64,000 nt of DNA from Acheta domesticus (GCA_031308135.1 JAHLJT010008756.1:67506026-67570025); one strand, 5' to 3'; shown: positions 1-11,394, counted from the first letter of the stretch. The notes: generated by a model not told the origin, from the sequence alone. Numbers and translations: made by a program.

Positions 1-29
1 CCTCCTTCCGAACAAATTGAGTTGAATTT

Positions 30-347
30 GTGCCCGTTCCGCAGCATCTTGAGTGTGTTCTCACAGGCGACGGGTGGAACACCGCCTTCCTAGACCCATC
101 AACCCCTCCGTTGCGGTTAGAAGAGGGTGAATTGGGTGCCCTACCTTTCCAGGCGACACGATCGCCACTTAGGTCGCAGTTCACCCCCCTCTCGTGTTTG
201 AATCGCTTTCCCTCGGGGACCGCAAAGAATTGGGGGAAACAGCCCTTGTTTCCGGGGCAGATTACATCGTGCGACGCTCTAGGTCGCGTCGGTGCCGTCT
301 CATCTTGTCTCCCTCGGTAGGAATTCGCAGCCCTGACCCCTTTTTTT
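30..347 (+). other. GC-rich, hairpin-rich block ending in a T run; possible Pol III-type RNA or unknown repeat
   Basis: This is a complex-sequence block of moderate GC in an AT-rich setting. Inverted repeats follow one another: GAGGGTGAATTG near 123-134 against CAGTTCACCCCCCTC near 177-191, with GGCGA/TCGCC inside; GGAAACA (235-241) against TGTTTCC (247-253) with a 5-nt loop; and GCGAC/GTCGC near 269-285. A run of seven T at 341-347 follows. TGTTTGAATCG near 198 matches 8 of 11 positions of a B box. A 96-codon frame (30-320) has no recognisable domain. It could be a Pol III-type RNA, a repeat end or a chance fold. I do not recognise a known RNA. Confidence 0.25.
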
Positions 348-2009
348 ATATATTTTTTTCTGGGCCTTTTCGTGTTGCAGCCATAACATTACGTGTAGGG
401 TGCTGAAGCGACCCGAGTGTGTGGGCAGGTAATTTTGCGGAAGGTTGTGGCGTATATTAAGGCGGTGTGGTTTTGTCCGCGCCTGCTCGCCCAGGTATGA
501 GCGGCGTATCGTCCTCTTTATTCAACAAGGAGCCGAGTGACTCTGAAAGGATGAACGCAAAATGGCAGTGTCTCCGATACAAACGCAAAGGGGAATAATA
601 TTTACTACATTTGTTTATAAGCTTGACCAGCTATTACTTCGAGGTGAGAAATACAGAATGCGTTGTTTAGGCGTTTATTTTTGGTAGAAAAAATGTAACC
701 AGTCGAAATATTATTTTTTATCCTTCTCTTGCTAGTTTTTTTTCGTGTTTCAAATTAGAGGCTGCTTAACAATGTTTCCTCATAAGGACGCTGACTAACG
801 ATGCCCATATTCGTCTCCAATAAGAGACTCGCAACTCCGTGCACCTTGCGGTCGGCAATTAAATTCTAACACAACTCATTATTACTCATTTACTAACAAA
901 AGCCTCTTAGAGGATCATTCTCGCCAGAAAGTAAATGAAGTGAAAGACTCCAGCTGTGCGTAAAGGATTCTACTTGTCTCTTACGGTATTGGTTTCTTGT
1001 TTTCATTTTGCTTGATACACACTCCAACGTGTATGTATTTACAGCGTTGCAATGAAATAAGTCAGTGGAATAAGAGACAGGTAATTGGGATTGTTAAACT
1101 ATATTTTTTTTCTGAAAAGTATAGCTAGATCACGGAAGAAGGAAGTAATAGCAGAGAGAAATGAGCTCGGGTGAAATCTGAGAATAATAGAAGGATACAA
1201 CGTTGTTAATCAATTATTTCATGTTCAGTTATCATTAAGTTTCATTATTATACTTTGGAGACTGTGTTTAATGTTGTATTAAATTTACTAATTTAAAATG
1301 AACTACGACAGTCAGATCGTCTTTTTTCCCTTCTTTTTATTATATTGAAAGCGCGTAACTATCGAACTTGTTTAGTTCATAATTTTTTAAACCATGATGT
1401 GGTGTTCTTCTCAAAATCTGCAAAACAAAATATTTCACTTGACATCCTTATGTTCCCACAGCAAGATTTCCACCACGTCGAATTAATATTGTCAGAGAGT
1501 TCCGAATATAATTACAATTATAATCTGTCACGTTCGAATTTATTAAATTACACAAAACTAAAATGATAATAATTACTTCACTAAAGAAATGTTTCATTTA
1601 CTAGAAAACAACGCTAGTGCAATGAAGCTGCTGTATGTACTGCTAGGGGCCGCTTTAAGCAATTCAATACCCGTAAGATACTATTTGAGTAAGCATTAAC
1701 AGCGACCACTATCAACCATGCGTATGTTAGTCCGAGAACTTTTGAACGGAAGTGCACTAGTAGGGCAAAATGTTATGATTTGCGATCATAGAGAATGATA
1801 CATTGTAATATTAAATTAACATATTTTAAAAATGCTTTTTTATTTCGAACACAGAATGCAATTAAGTTGTAATAGAAACTGGAAAGGAAATTTTTTACAT
1901 CTAAAATTAAAACGATCCATAGACTGTCAAGAACCACTCGCAATCCTAGTTTGTGCTTATTGTGATCTCAGTGTTTCTGCATTGTTTTCATAACCTGCTT
2001 CATTAAAGG
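348..2009. other. AT-rich noncoding stretch
   Basis: Only short frames occur here, the longest being 73 codons of low-complexity Asn/Leu composition at 1345-1566. I see no repeat family shared with the rest of the window and no RNA gene. Confidence 0.6.
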
Positions 2010-2418
2010 AGTGTCAGTGTCAGCAATCCCTCCCGGGGCTACGCCATTGCCGCGACGTTTTCTACCTTGAAATTGTCTGGAAGAACATTTTAGCGATTGG
2101 GTACTACGATTCATAGTTTCTCACGGTTTCTCCGCTCAATGCGAGGCGAATACTGGAGTAGTATGTTAACAAATATGCGACACAATCGTCACTCGAAGGT
2201 CGCCTCCTCTACGAAATGCATCACACATAACGTAAGGAGCTTAAAGCTTGTTCTGGGCGGATCCCCGCAGTGGGAGATACTCGGAGAGGGAAAAGCCTAC
2301 ACGCCGACGTATAGGTGGGTACCTGATCTCACGTTCCAACGGAGGACAAACGACTCTCAAGATACAACAGTCACTTACGGGCCAAATGACCGAAGTGCTT
2401 GACGCGCCCAGTAAATTT
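2010..2418 (+). mobile_element. SINE-A copy 1, diverged, + strand
   Basis: The stretch aligns by eye with the SINE-A consensus from the better copies. CTGGAAGAACATTTTAGCG corresponds to CTGGAGAAGAATTCTAGCG, AGGCGAATACTGGAG to AGGCGAATGCTGGAG, GGAGCTTAAAGCTTG to GGAGCTTAGAGCTTG, and GTGGGAGATAC is shared. Its 3' end GACGCGCCCAGTAAA matches the family 3' end. The middle is partly deleted and the tRNA-like head is barely traceable. A 101-codon frame inside (2097-2402) is a by-product. The GC-rich minisatellite block starts about 70 bp after the SINE end. Confidence 0.72.
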
Positions 2419-2990
2419 TCTCGATGTGTTGCTGCCTCGGCAGCGGCGCCCCAAACGTCGCAGTCGTCACCGTCTGCTCGCAAAGTGGCGGTCGCGGGGC
2501 GGTCGCGGGGCGGTCGCGGGGCGGTCGCGGGGCGGTCGCGGGGCGGTCGCGGGGCGGTCGCGGGGCGGTCGCGGGGCGGTCGCGGGGCGGTCGCGGGGCG
2601 GTCGCGGGGCGGTCGCGGGGCGGTCGCGGGGCGGTCGCGGAGCGGTCGCGGGGCGGTCGCGGGGCGGTCGCGGGGCGGTCGCGGGGCGGTCGCGGGGCGG
2701 TCGCGGGGCGGTCGCGGGGCGGTCGCGGGGCGGTCGCGGGGCGGTCGCGGGGCGGCTCGTTGGCGCGGTGGGAACGCGCGTGGGCCGAGCCGCCGCCGGA
2801 GCGGAGCAGCGCCGCCGCATGGCGTCATTGCGATCTGTATCGACTCGCGCCATCTCGCGTTTGCCTTACGTGCGCCCTTGCTGCGAACGGCTTGGGCGGG
2901 CCCGCGCCTCGCCTCGCCACGCAACGCAACGCTTAGAGCTCTGCGGCGCTCAACTCCACTCGAATCAGCTCCATAGGCGTGCGCGAAAAT
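2419..2990. other. CpG-rich block around an 11-bp minisatellite
   Basis: This is a very CpG-dense stretch with AT-rich DNA on the right. The centre is the 2489-2752 array. The right shoulder (2753-2960) is ordinary GC-rich sequence. Stop codons are rare on both strands, which explains the long overlapping frames; none resembles a known protein. It could be an unmethylated island, but I see no core promoter element. Confidence 0.6.
2489..2752. repeat. 11-bp minisatellite, 24 units of CGGTCGCGGGG
   Basis: The array is exactly 264 bp, or 24 units. The only deviation is one G-to-A change at 2641 (unit CGGTCGCGGAG). The near-identity implies recent expansion or homogenisation. Because 11 is not a multiple of 3 and the unit has no stop in any register, all six frames stay open and encode an 11-residue repeat (AGRSRGGRGAV on +). 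The G4 tracts every 11 bases could form quadruplex structures. Confidence 0.97.
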
Positions 2991-3395
2991 TTTGAAAGGG
3001 GTCTCGTAGACCTACGTAATAAAACATTTTGTTTCCGAATATACTATAAATTTCTGATTTTCCACTTTTTTATGACGATACTTTGGGAAACTGTTGTTTA
3101 CAATAATAGCAGGATCTGTTTCCAGGTTGAAAAACATCATAGTATCGTGATAACTTTACGAAATCTTTGTATACAAAAATTGCATTAACTTACGATGTAA
3201 ATTCACTGATAGAAACATTCTAAAATTTTACCGACGTTATTTCTTTTGTTGATGCTACATGCGGCCTCTGGTGTGTCTTAGCGGCAAAAAATATGTTTAT
3301 TTAGTTTAAGTGAATAAAATATATTACACTCTTTATGAAATTTTGTTTAGAAATAAAGTTTGTTAAAAAAGTCCAATTGTGTTTGTATATTCTTC
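2991..3395. other. AT-rich noncoding stretch
   Basis: Nothing recognisable; only short low-complexity frames. Confidence 0.5.
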
Positions 3396-3540
3396 TTCTG
3401 CTGTCAGGGATTAGGATGATGCCATTTTCCGGCCTCTCAGTCCATCGTTGTCTTAGGCGTGCTGGATCTCTTCTTCCTCGGGGCCTATATTTCATTGCTT
3501 CTCTTGGGAATCTTTCATTCTTTCTATGTGTTTCTTCCAT
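3396..3540 (-). pseudogene. LINE retrotransposon C-terminal relic
   Basis: Read on the minus strand, the frame from 3540 gives residues including MKYRPRGRRDPARLRQRW. This fits the basic tail pattern RPxGRRxxGRPxxRW found after the reverse transcriptase domain in several non-LTR retrotransposons. The match covers only about 45 codons. The frame then runs into AT-rich codons with no similarity. No reverse transcriptase or endonuclease motif is nearby, so this is a short dead fragment. The LINE clade cannot be told. Confidence 0.5.
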
Positions 3541-3795
3541 TTCATTTTATTTTTTGTATATTAATCACTTATATTTTTCTATATTTGTGACCAATATTTT
3601 GGCTCTACTCAATATGACGAGTATCTTTACTTAATATCTGATGAAATCGGTGTGTGAATACTTTCTTCTTTTATCGATATCGATGTTATGCATTGCAAAG
3701 AATCAAGTATCGGAAGATACGTAAGCGATGCTGTGGGGGGTCGCCAAGGTGTTTGAGTTGCAAGGCGCGCCCTGTGTGTACCGTTTGGGGTGGTT
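3541..3795. other. Noncoding stretch, mixed composition
   Basis: T-rich sequence, then a GC-richer part from about 3720. No feature supported. Confidence 0.4.
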
Positions 3796-4041
3796 TTAGT
3801 CGATTGTGGTGGAACATGTTGGGAAGATGTTTGCGGTCTTGTAGCGTTTCACATCGTCGTCGGTGGATGAGAGAACCTCCTGAAAATTGTAAATGCTTCT
3901 CTGTACCGTGCTCATCGCCGTGTTGCTGGCGATTTCGTGATCGGGTATTCGATGAAGAATCTCTTTCACAAGAATCGATAAATATTCGGATCTGTAAGGT
4001 TGAATACTGATTTTATAAAACGCATTTGTGGTAAGCTAATA
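3796..4041 (-). other. Coding-like open segment, unknown
   Basis: On the minus strand one frame is open for about 80 codons, from a TAG near 4043 to the TAA at 3796-3798. It has balanced composition and includes YRSEYLSILVKEILHRIPDH and, further on, VQRSIYNFQEVLSS. The DNA is not a simple repeat, so the open frame is not a trivial by-product. It starts and ends at stops without clear splice sites or an initiating ATG. It could be part of a mobile-element ORF (the LINE relic on the same strand is 250 bp away), an old exon or chance. I do not recognise a family. Confidence 0.3.
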
Positions 4042-4480
4042 ACGCTGGTACAGAGGCAAAGGGGGCCGATTTTTATTTTTCACGTGATAAATATTATTTG
4101 ATAGCTCATTTTGTTGTTGAAAGTATAAATGAACTTCTTTTTGGAAAATATCAAATAACATTATTCTTTACAATTTTAATTTTAAAAATGTGTTTTCGAG
4201 TTATTTCTACTTTGCAATATCATTTACGAAATATTTTACCAATTCACCTTTGGAAAGTGGAAATGCTACAGTGAACATCAATGAGAGTTTTCTGTTTGTA
4301 CGTTGGAAAATAATTATCAAAGGGCAACATCAATGTGATTTTTGTTAGGCAAAAATGTTTCTCACGGGATTACTCTTGCTACAATAGCCTCCTCGATTCC
4401 TATCGACTATGCGATGGATACGAAAACCAGCAAGCTCATTTCATACGCAAGATAACCAACTGTACACCGCAGTATTAGGT
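4042..4480. other. AT-rich noncoding stretch
   Basis: Nothing recognisable apart from short T-rich and A-rich runs. Confidence 0.5.
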
Positions 4481-4790
4481 TTTCTCCGAGTGGTTTGTGG
4501 GGTGTTTGCTGTTCTTCGTTGCCACACCCACGTTACTTCACTTCCCCCGCGATTCTCATCGGAAGTACCTTGCTACAGAGGCGGGAATAGAGCTAGTGTT
4601 TAGCATATGTATAGGTACGCAAATCTGATGCCGGGAAGGGTGATTTCGCAGTGAATTTGTTCAGCGTTTGCTGCTCTTTAATCGACACACCCTTCTCTTT
4701 TAACATGCTCTCGCCGATTGTCATCGGAAGCCTTTAACACGCAGGGGAAGAGCACGCTAGACTGTAGCGCTAGTGCAAGCATCGCGCATG
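4481..4790. repeat. Diverged tandem duplication, period about 160 bp
   Basis: Landmarks recur about 161-163 bp apart. GTGTTTGCTGTTCTT (about 4502) pairs with GCGTTTGCTGCTCTTT (about 4663). GATTCTCATCGGAAG (about 4551) pairs with GATTGTCATCGGAAG (about 4714). The CATATGTATAGG and CGCATGTAGG tails also correspond. The copies are clearly diverged, so the event is old. Confidence 0.65.
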
Positions 4791-5329
4791 TAGGTGATGT
4801 TTTAGACCTCTGAGCGCTTTTGATGGTATTTGTGTGTGTTAATTTATGATTAGATCAGGGTATGATGTTAAAGCATTTTTTTAAAATGTCTTTTTCACAG
4901 TCTTCCCACGTTCACAAAAACTAAATAACTGTATCCTTTTTTATTACCAAGACATCTTATTTTATAAATAAATCAACTATTTTATAATTTACCCAATATT
5001 TATACGAAATAATAATGTTAAGATATAATTCAAAACAGGTTATTTTCAGTAAAAAACAAATATTTGAATTAATCTCTGCCAGAATATTGAGGATTTCATC
5101 GCGAATCGAATTCTCAGTGTTCTTGTCTTATTAAAAAATTCTATGAGAAAGAGTTCTTGTCTTATTACAAATTTTCGTCCTTCAATGGCTTACTCTGAGA
5201 CCTATTACATGAAACAAATTAATAAAATTTATTCCGATTTTTGAACGGTTAGTTTCTCGTTCGCAGTTGTTTCTGTATTACGTTTGCCGTGCGCTTGAGT
5301 CGCCAACAACGCCACTGTTACACGAAACA
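4791..5329. other. AT-rich noncoding stretch
   Basis: No coding frame or repeat recognised. GAGTTCTTGTCTTATTA and a close variant occur twice near 5110-5165 as a small local duplication. Confidence 0.5.
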
Positions 5330-5760
5330 CTTTCCTCGCCGCCGTTTTCCCACGTCCCTCACGCTTCACGTGCGCCGCAGCCGTCGGCTCGCGCGGGCGC
5401 GCGCGCGCACGCGGGGGCGTCCGCCGGCAACGCCCGCGTCCGTCGCCCACTCACCCACCGCCCAGTCGCCCGCGTCCGCGCCCGCGCCCGCCGCGCGCGC
5501 GTCCTCTGCCGCCCGAGATTGATATGGTCGTGTCGAAATCTGCGAGCGGGCTGCGCGCCCCGCATGCTAACCGGCGCGTTGACGAAATCTGACGCCCGAG
5601 CGCGCGCGCGCGCGCGAGCGCTCGCGAGCGGCCGGCGGGCGGGCGGGCGGCGAGGAGTTGGGAGGGTTCGCCCAGCGCCTGGCGGGCGCCCAACTGACGC
5701 GGGAAACCCAGGGAAATGCGGCGGCAGGAGCGGAGAGGGAGTTTGGTGGTTTGGGTGGGG
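5330..5760. other. CpG-rich block with (GC)n and (GGGC)n runs
   Basis: Dense CpG, an alternating GC run near 5599-5615, and GGCGGGCGGGCGGGCGGCG near 5636. Overlapping Ala/Arg-rich frames on both strands (such as 5267-5797 + and 5359-5889 -) come from the lack of stops and show no domain. Confidence 0.6.
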
Positions 5761-6459
5761 TGTTGTAGGTGATTCGGAGGGCACGCTGGAGAGGTAAGCG
5801 ATACGGGAGGCGGTCGCTAGGGAAATTTGTAAGTGGCGTGAGGCGTGTGGTGAAGGGGATGCTGCGGAAGACGTGGATGGTGTTGACACACGTATACGCG
5901 AATATATGTATGTACGGAATGTTACTTTTTACTCATTATCTTTCGAATTAATTTATATTACACTGCGGTTTGAAATGATTAGGCGTTAATTGTCTTGAAC
6001 AGCCAGAAAAAAATCTTCCGTTTTAGCTTATTTTGCAGCAAAGAGCAGGAAGTTATAAACAATTCTTTTTTCGAATAGGCATATGAAAAAGTTAGTTATT
6101 TTTATAGGAAATGAAATTTGGACCTACGTTTGATACGGGGAAAACAGGTACAGTTGAGAAATGTGTGGTGATCTCATGACAAAATAATACGACGCGGTAC
6201 CTCTTTCACAAATGGTGAGACAATTGTTTCGAATGGAACACGCCAAGGACTTAACCCGAGATCCATAATACCGTGAAGCGTATGCAGCTCTTGGCTGGAG
6301 AACGTGATATTGGCTCTAATTACGCAAACTAGAAATAGATTACTCCGCACAGTGGAAACCCGATGTTTTATTGAATGACGCAGGGCGGATCACTGAAAAG
6401 GGATCGCAAGGGCAGCGTGTCGACTATAATCACAATACCCGAGGACTCAATCCGAGAGG
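5761..6459. other. Mixed then AT-rich noncoding stretch
   Basis: A purine-rich shoulder (to about 5880) grades into AT-rich DNA. Nothing recognised. Confidence 0.45.
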
Positions 6460-6700
6460 CGAGAATCGCATCGGGGGGCACCTCGAGGGGGCGGCTATCT
6501 CTAAGGCGCGCCTCCGCCCGCCGGTGGGCACGCGCTTCGCGGCCGCGCCTCCACCCCCGCCGCCGTCGACTCCGCGGCCTCCCCCGCGCGGCGGACGCCG
6601 CCTCCGCCTCCGCCCCCGCCCCGCCCCCGCCGCCATCGCCGTGCACGCGCGAGCGCGCGCGTTTGCCCGACGCCACGCCCCTTTCTCGTAAAGTACGTGC
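6460..6700. other. CpG-rich block
   Basis: The sequence is rich in CCGCC-type simple motifs with alternating GC stretches near 6645-6665. The overlapping Pro/Arg frames have no conserved domain. Confidence 0.6.
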
Positions 6701-7419
6701 GCGACCAGAGAGCTAAATGTGTCGCTTACTGGATGCCCACAGGGGTTTCCCGGCGGTGACAACCGGCGTCAGGGATTTGCAGGCTTCAGAAGGACACGAC
6801 GGAAGAAGGATTGGGATGCTCCGAGTGCTATGTGTCGTAAAGGCATGTTCGTTCTGTGGCGTTTTAACGTATATCTGTGAGAAAAATATTTATTTCTCAA
6901 ATTTTAATTTAATTTCTAATATTTTTATGGCTAGTCCTTAACTTAACGAGAGTTTACTGCATAACCTATTTAAACAATTTTTTCTACATTATAGTAAAAT
7001 GATTTTTAAGCACTATTGAAATCCTGGCTTCTGGTTCATTTGTACACAGAAGTGACGCATACATTTGACTTGTAACTCGTACTATTTGCACTTGAAAATA
7101 AGAACGCACACACGGAGATCGATGTATGAAAATACGGGGTATTTCTTTAACACACTCGTAAAGCCACTTTATGTACACTCGAAAATTACGCTGTTGACAA
7201 TTTCTTAAAATAGCATAAAATTATTCCGTGGATCTCAACCACAGCGACATCGCTCAGAGAAAGTACACACAAAGCACATCAAGAGACGTGGCGGCTATTC
7301 GAAACCGCACCCACATACTCAAAATTTACACGATGTACAAATACTTACAATAGCACATAAAATACCTAATTCCCTCGCATAACACTAAAACTCGGCAACG
7401 TGTGTAAACGGAGCACGTC
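6701..7419. other. AT-rich noncoding stretch
   Basis: No recognisable gene, RNA or repeat. Confidence 0.5.
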
Positions 7420-7735
7420 TTGCGACACATCGCAGCTCCTCACCGCCACCGCAGCGGCCGGCGCTCGGACGGAGACTTCAACATGCGAATAAGACGCTAA
7501 CTTTAATGCGGCGATAAATCCTGGGAGCGCGGTGGAGCACGTGCGGTGGCGGCGACGGCGGCGACGGCGGCTCGGCGGCCTGCCGGCCGGCCGCCCCGAC
7601 TGCGCGCGCCGCGGCGGTGTGGCGTCGCGGCGCCCGCCGTGGCCTCCGGCGCTGACGGACGCGCCAGCGGAACCGCCAGGCGGCTATGACGCCGGCGCGT
7701 GGGAACGCGCGCGCGTGTGTGTTGACTCGATTTGT
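7420..7735. other. CpG-rich block
   Basis: The GC-rich core (7430-7720) contains GGCGACGGC repeats at 7545-7575. It falls abruptly to AT-rich DNA on both sides. No coding support. Confidence 0.55.
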
Positions 7736-9089
7736 TAAGTGGGTGTTATTTTTTGTTGCATTGAATCGTGAAATGATTTGTGGTTGTTTCAGAGACTACG
7801 GAGACTTGCGGCAAATGCGGAACATGCATGCAACTGGCATCCGGAGGGGCGGTGTTGATGATTCCGCGTGAGAATATGCGGTTGACGTAGGTATGTTTTC
7901 TTAATATTTTAAGTCGTTTTTTTTTCGTGGAAATTGTGCAATAGAATGCGTAAATTGTCTTCGTAACTCGTATTAGAATGCGTAACTGTGACAGACAAAT
8001 TGTGTACACTAACATGTTTTATATTTCATCTAACTTTTGATATTAAACGGCGCATGAAAATGTATAGATTATAATAAGCGTTCAAACGTTAGAAGAAAAC
8101 ATTCCATGATGTAAATTTGTTGCGTAAATGTTTTTTGGAGTATTTGTACAAATACATTTACAATACTTATAAAATGTTATTCTTATTTTAAAAATTCCTT
8201 CATTTTTGATAATCTCTCCTCCCTAAAGCCCCATTGTCAGAAAGGAAATTATGTAAATCTGGCGCTCTATAAGAGTTGTTGAGGATATGATTTGAGAATT
8301 TGTCATATAATTTATAATTATATACTTTTGAATTGTAAGATATGATATTGCCACTTATTCGTTATGTCCACCAATAAAACGCTGCACTTTTAATTCAATA
8401 TATTACACAAGTTTAAATAACTGCGTTCAGTATCGAATGCTAATATTATGTTTTCGCCCCATTTCGCGTTAGTTCGGTGTATTTTGTTTTGCTAGAGATT
8501 AAATTCCATCTCTTAAATAAAATTCCATTTTATTCAAGAGATTGATATTTAATTTTATTAACTTATTCAAAAGGATAAAATTCACAGTAAAATTCCTGTC
8601 AGGAAACGCCGTCCAAAAAGAAGGAGGATGTCTCGTCCACTTGTATTTAGGTAAATAAAATATTGTTATGCGAGAAAATATTGCTAATAGTTAAAGATTA
8701 TCAATATTGTCACTTTGGGGCTATTTATCACATGAATGAAATTCCACACAGGTATCTTTGACTATGAGTTTTGGCGACGAAAGAAATAAACACGTAAGCT
8801 ATCATCGCAATCGTAAGATAATATGCTCGATGATTGATATATTCTAACACATAACCTAATATATCTCTGCATACAAGTCAGTGATATCAATGCAAGGGTA
8901 CAGCACGAACACTTAAACACAGAAACAAATACATGGAAGTAATTAACATAAGGGTGGCTTAAAATTTCGAGATATTTTGCGGAAGAATGAGTTCCGAAAA
9001 TGTGTTGCCCGAGATCGCAAAAGCACAGTTGCGTTGATATGTCACTAGGAGTGCGCAAAGTCAGTCGGATGCATTCGTAGAGATCTCGC
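7736..9089. other. AT-rich noncoding stretch
   Basis: More than 1.3 kb with only short frames and no recognisable element. Confidence 0.5.
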
Positions 9090-10250
9090 ATGCAAAGGAT
9101 CCCACTGGCGCCGTCGCGTGGAACCGTCTGCGTACATACCTTGCGGCCGGGCTCTGGCAAGAGGCTAGGGATGAGCGCGAGCGTCGCCGTCTTGGCGGTT
9201 GAAGAGGTCTCTGGGTGATATCCCGTCACACTCGCGTCTCACACCACAAACGCCCAAGGCGCCATGTCACTAGTCACTAGTCCTCACACACAGGACCGCT
9301 GAGCCACTTAGCGGGGCGAGTGTCACGTTAATCCGCACCGCGCACTGCGCACACGTGGAGATCGTTGCAGGCGATGATGAAGGGTGGAGGGTGATGGACG
9401 GGCGGCCGTTGGCGTCGAGGGTAGTGTAGCACCAGGTATCCGCGGTGATGACCCGATATGCGTCGGCGGCGGAGTGGACGACGAGCACGCTGCGAGTGTC
9501 ACCTCCTGCCGGCACGGCACGCAGCGGACTGAGTCGGAGTGCGTGCGCCCACGACTTCGGACTCCTCACCTCTCCTCCTCCTCCTGCACCTCGGGGCTCG
9601 CGCGCCTGCTCCCACCCCCGGGGTCGCGTCCGCCGTCGCACACAGCCTCCGCCCCCCTCTCTCTGTCTCTCGCGGCAGTACTGCACGGCGCTCTGCGGCG
9701 GCGAGCAGCGGGCGCTGGGGCGCTGGGTGCCGCTCGGCAGGTCGGCGGTCGAGTGATGCCGGTGGAGGCGGCGGCAGCGGCAGCGGCGGCGGTGGCGGCG
9801 GAGGCTGGCGCGGCGGCGGCGGTGGCGGCGGCCGGAGAGAGGGGGGCCGAGCCGGCGATTGGCGGGGGGCCGGCGGCGGGACGCGTGCGGCGGCGGTGTC
9901 TGGGGTCCGCCGCCGCCGCCACCGCCTCCACCGCCGCCCCGGGACGTGCTATACTGCGCGGGCCCCAGGGGAGGGGGGTTAGGTGATTGGCGCGGGGCGC
10001 GAGAGGGGAGATGTCTCGTATACGCAGTAAAATGATTGCACAAGCTTGTCTCCTCGCCGGGCGAGAGAGCCCGGGTCGGGCGGCATGGGGCGCCGAGCGG
10101 TCAAAGTGGCGTGACGGCCAGCGCGACGGAGCGGGTGCTCTATCGCCCGCTATGTTCACCCCTCTCCCCCTCCCCTCGCCCTCACCCGCAGGCGTGCTGC
10201 GCGGGCGAACGACGTAAATTATCGCACACTCGACCCAACGCCGCTCGCCG
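9090..10250 (-). promoter_or_regulatory. Largest CpG island; candidate promoter with a minus-strand splice donor
   Basis: This 1.1-kb CpG-rich region is the longest in the window. On the minus strand a donor-like CGCAAG|GTATGT lies at 9140/9139, and the frame before it (9229 down to 9140) is open without being a simple repeat. That would fit a first exon transcribed leftwards out of an island. The interior (9760-9940) is GGC/GCGGTGGC simple repeat, which opens long Ala-, Gly- and Arg-rich frames on both strands. I see no TATA box, no convincing start codon and no known protein. It could equally be a simple-repeat GC block like its neighbours. Confidence 0.28.
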
Positions 10251-11034
10251 ACTTTCAAGGCGCCTGACGTTACCCTCTGCCTCATCGTTTAATTATCGGC
10301 TAACCATAGCTCCGATATAAATGTCAAAGACGAGACTTTTATTCAGAATGCAGGAAGAGCGGGAACAGATATGTGGGTTTCCCTGTAAAGTAAAACAAAT
10401 AAAATAAAAATATAATCCCGAGGGTTGTAAACGTATAAATAACAATCAACAGATATACAACCGCCCCTGACTAGCCTCGTGGTTAACACCAGGCGATGGG
10501 CTAAGCAATCAAACTTACGATCCAACACAGATTGGGGCCAGAGACTTCAATGCCGGATGGAGCAATGAACTTCTCACTAGCCAACACCTTCGTTTCTTAA
10601 TCGTCAGATCTATCCCGCAACAAGTCTCGAAAGTGTCTGGAAGATCGGAAGGATAAATCTCCACATTTTTGCTGGATCTAATCACCTTCAATCGGAAATC
10701 AGGTACTCATTAAGATCAGGGAATGTAGCTGTAATATATGCGTGTAAAATATAAGGAATTAGAAATGTGTTTCGTTGATAATCCAGTCAAGAGTGAGTTT
10801 ATTTATTACATTCAGTACAAAAATCTTACTTTTCGTACCAAAATTTTGCTTAAAATTCCTGCATAGTATGTCTAGGTACGTAAGGTTCGTCAGCCTGCCA
10901 AGAGGAAAAAACCTTTTCCCCCGCGGGTTACAGTCTCCGCTTCCTTGTCGCCGCATAAAATCGAACGCTTTGTACAAATGCGTCTGACAGCGGGGAGAGC
11001 AATGCGCCTCTGTCTTCAGAATTAGGCTCATTTT
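10251..11034. other. AT-rich stretch with a possible SINE fragment
   Basis: CTAGCCTCGTGGTTAACACC and AGGCGATGGGCTAAGCAATC near 10468-10507 resemble part of the SINE-A body (GTGGTTTATCC..., AACACCAGGCGAATG, GGAGCAATAC) with a deletion. The match is too short to be sure. The rest shows nothing. Confidence 0.25.
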
Positions 11035-11170
11035 TTAGCGGGTGGGTGCGAAGACGCCGCGAGCGGGCAGGCGGGCGGGCAGGCGGGCGGGCGCGCGCGC
11101 GGGCGGGCGGGCGGGCGGGCGCTGGGCGTCCGCTAACAGCACGCGCTGCGAATAACGAGCGCGTTGAGTA
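11035..11170. repeat. (GGGC)n / (GC)n GC block
   Basis: Contains GGGCGGGCGGGCGGGCGGGC at 11101-11120, next to an alternating GC run at about 11091-11100. Uninterrupted GGG tracts with one-base loops make a strong G-quadruplex candidate on the + strand. Confidence 0.7.
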
Positions 11171-11394
11171 GCGGAGCGTGGGTGGTGGGCGGTGGGTGGT
11201 GCGGGTGGAATTGGCTCGGGGCGACTGGGAGAGGAGAGCGAGTAGGAGTGGGGGTGAGTGGTTGGGTTGCAGGATGAGTGAGAGGGTGTCAGGATAGACC
11301 GCTGAGAGGAGGGTTGGAGGAGGCATGCGGGTGTCAGGGTTCGGGATTGGGCGATTAGGAGGCAGGGGGTAGTGAGATGAGATTGAGAGAGATT
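11171..11394. repeat. Degenerate purine-rich tract continuing the SINE-A2 tail
   Basis: The + strand is dominated by GGGTGGTG, GAGTGAGAG, GATTGAGAGAGATTG and similar motifs. On the SINE strand this is a long decayed CTCACT/CACCC tract that begins where the 3' tail of the minus-strand SINE-A copy ends. It runs into the GC block at 11035-11170. Confidence 0.5.

Noticed and set aside
2241..2995. Five long overlapping frames on both strands with an 11-residue Arg/Gly/Ala repeat
   Set aside because: They are forced by the stop-free 11-bp minisatellite, which reads open in all six frames. Their ends have no domain.
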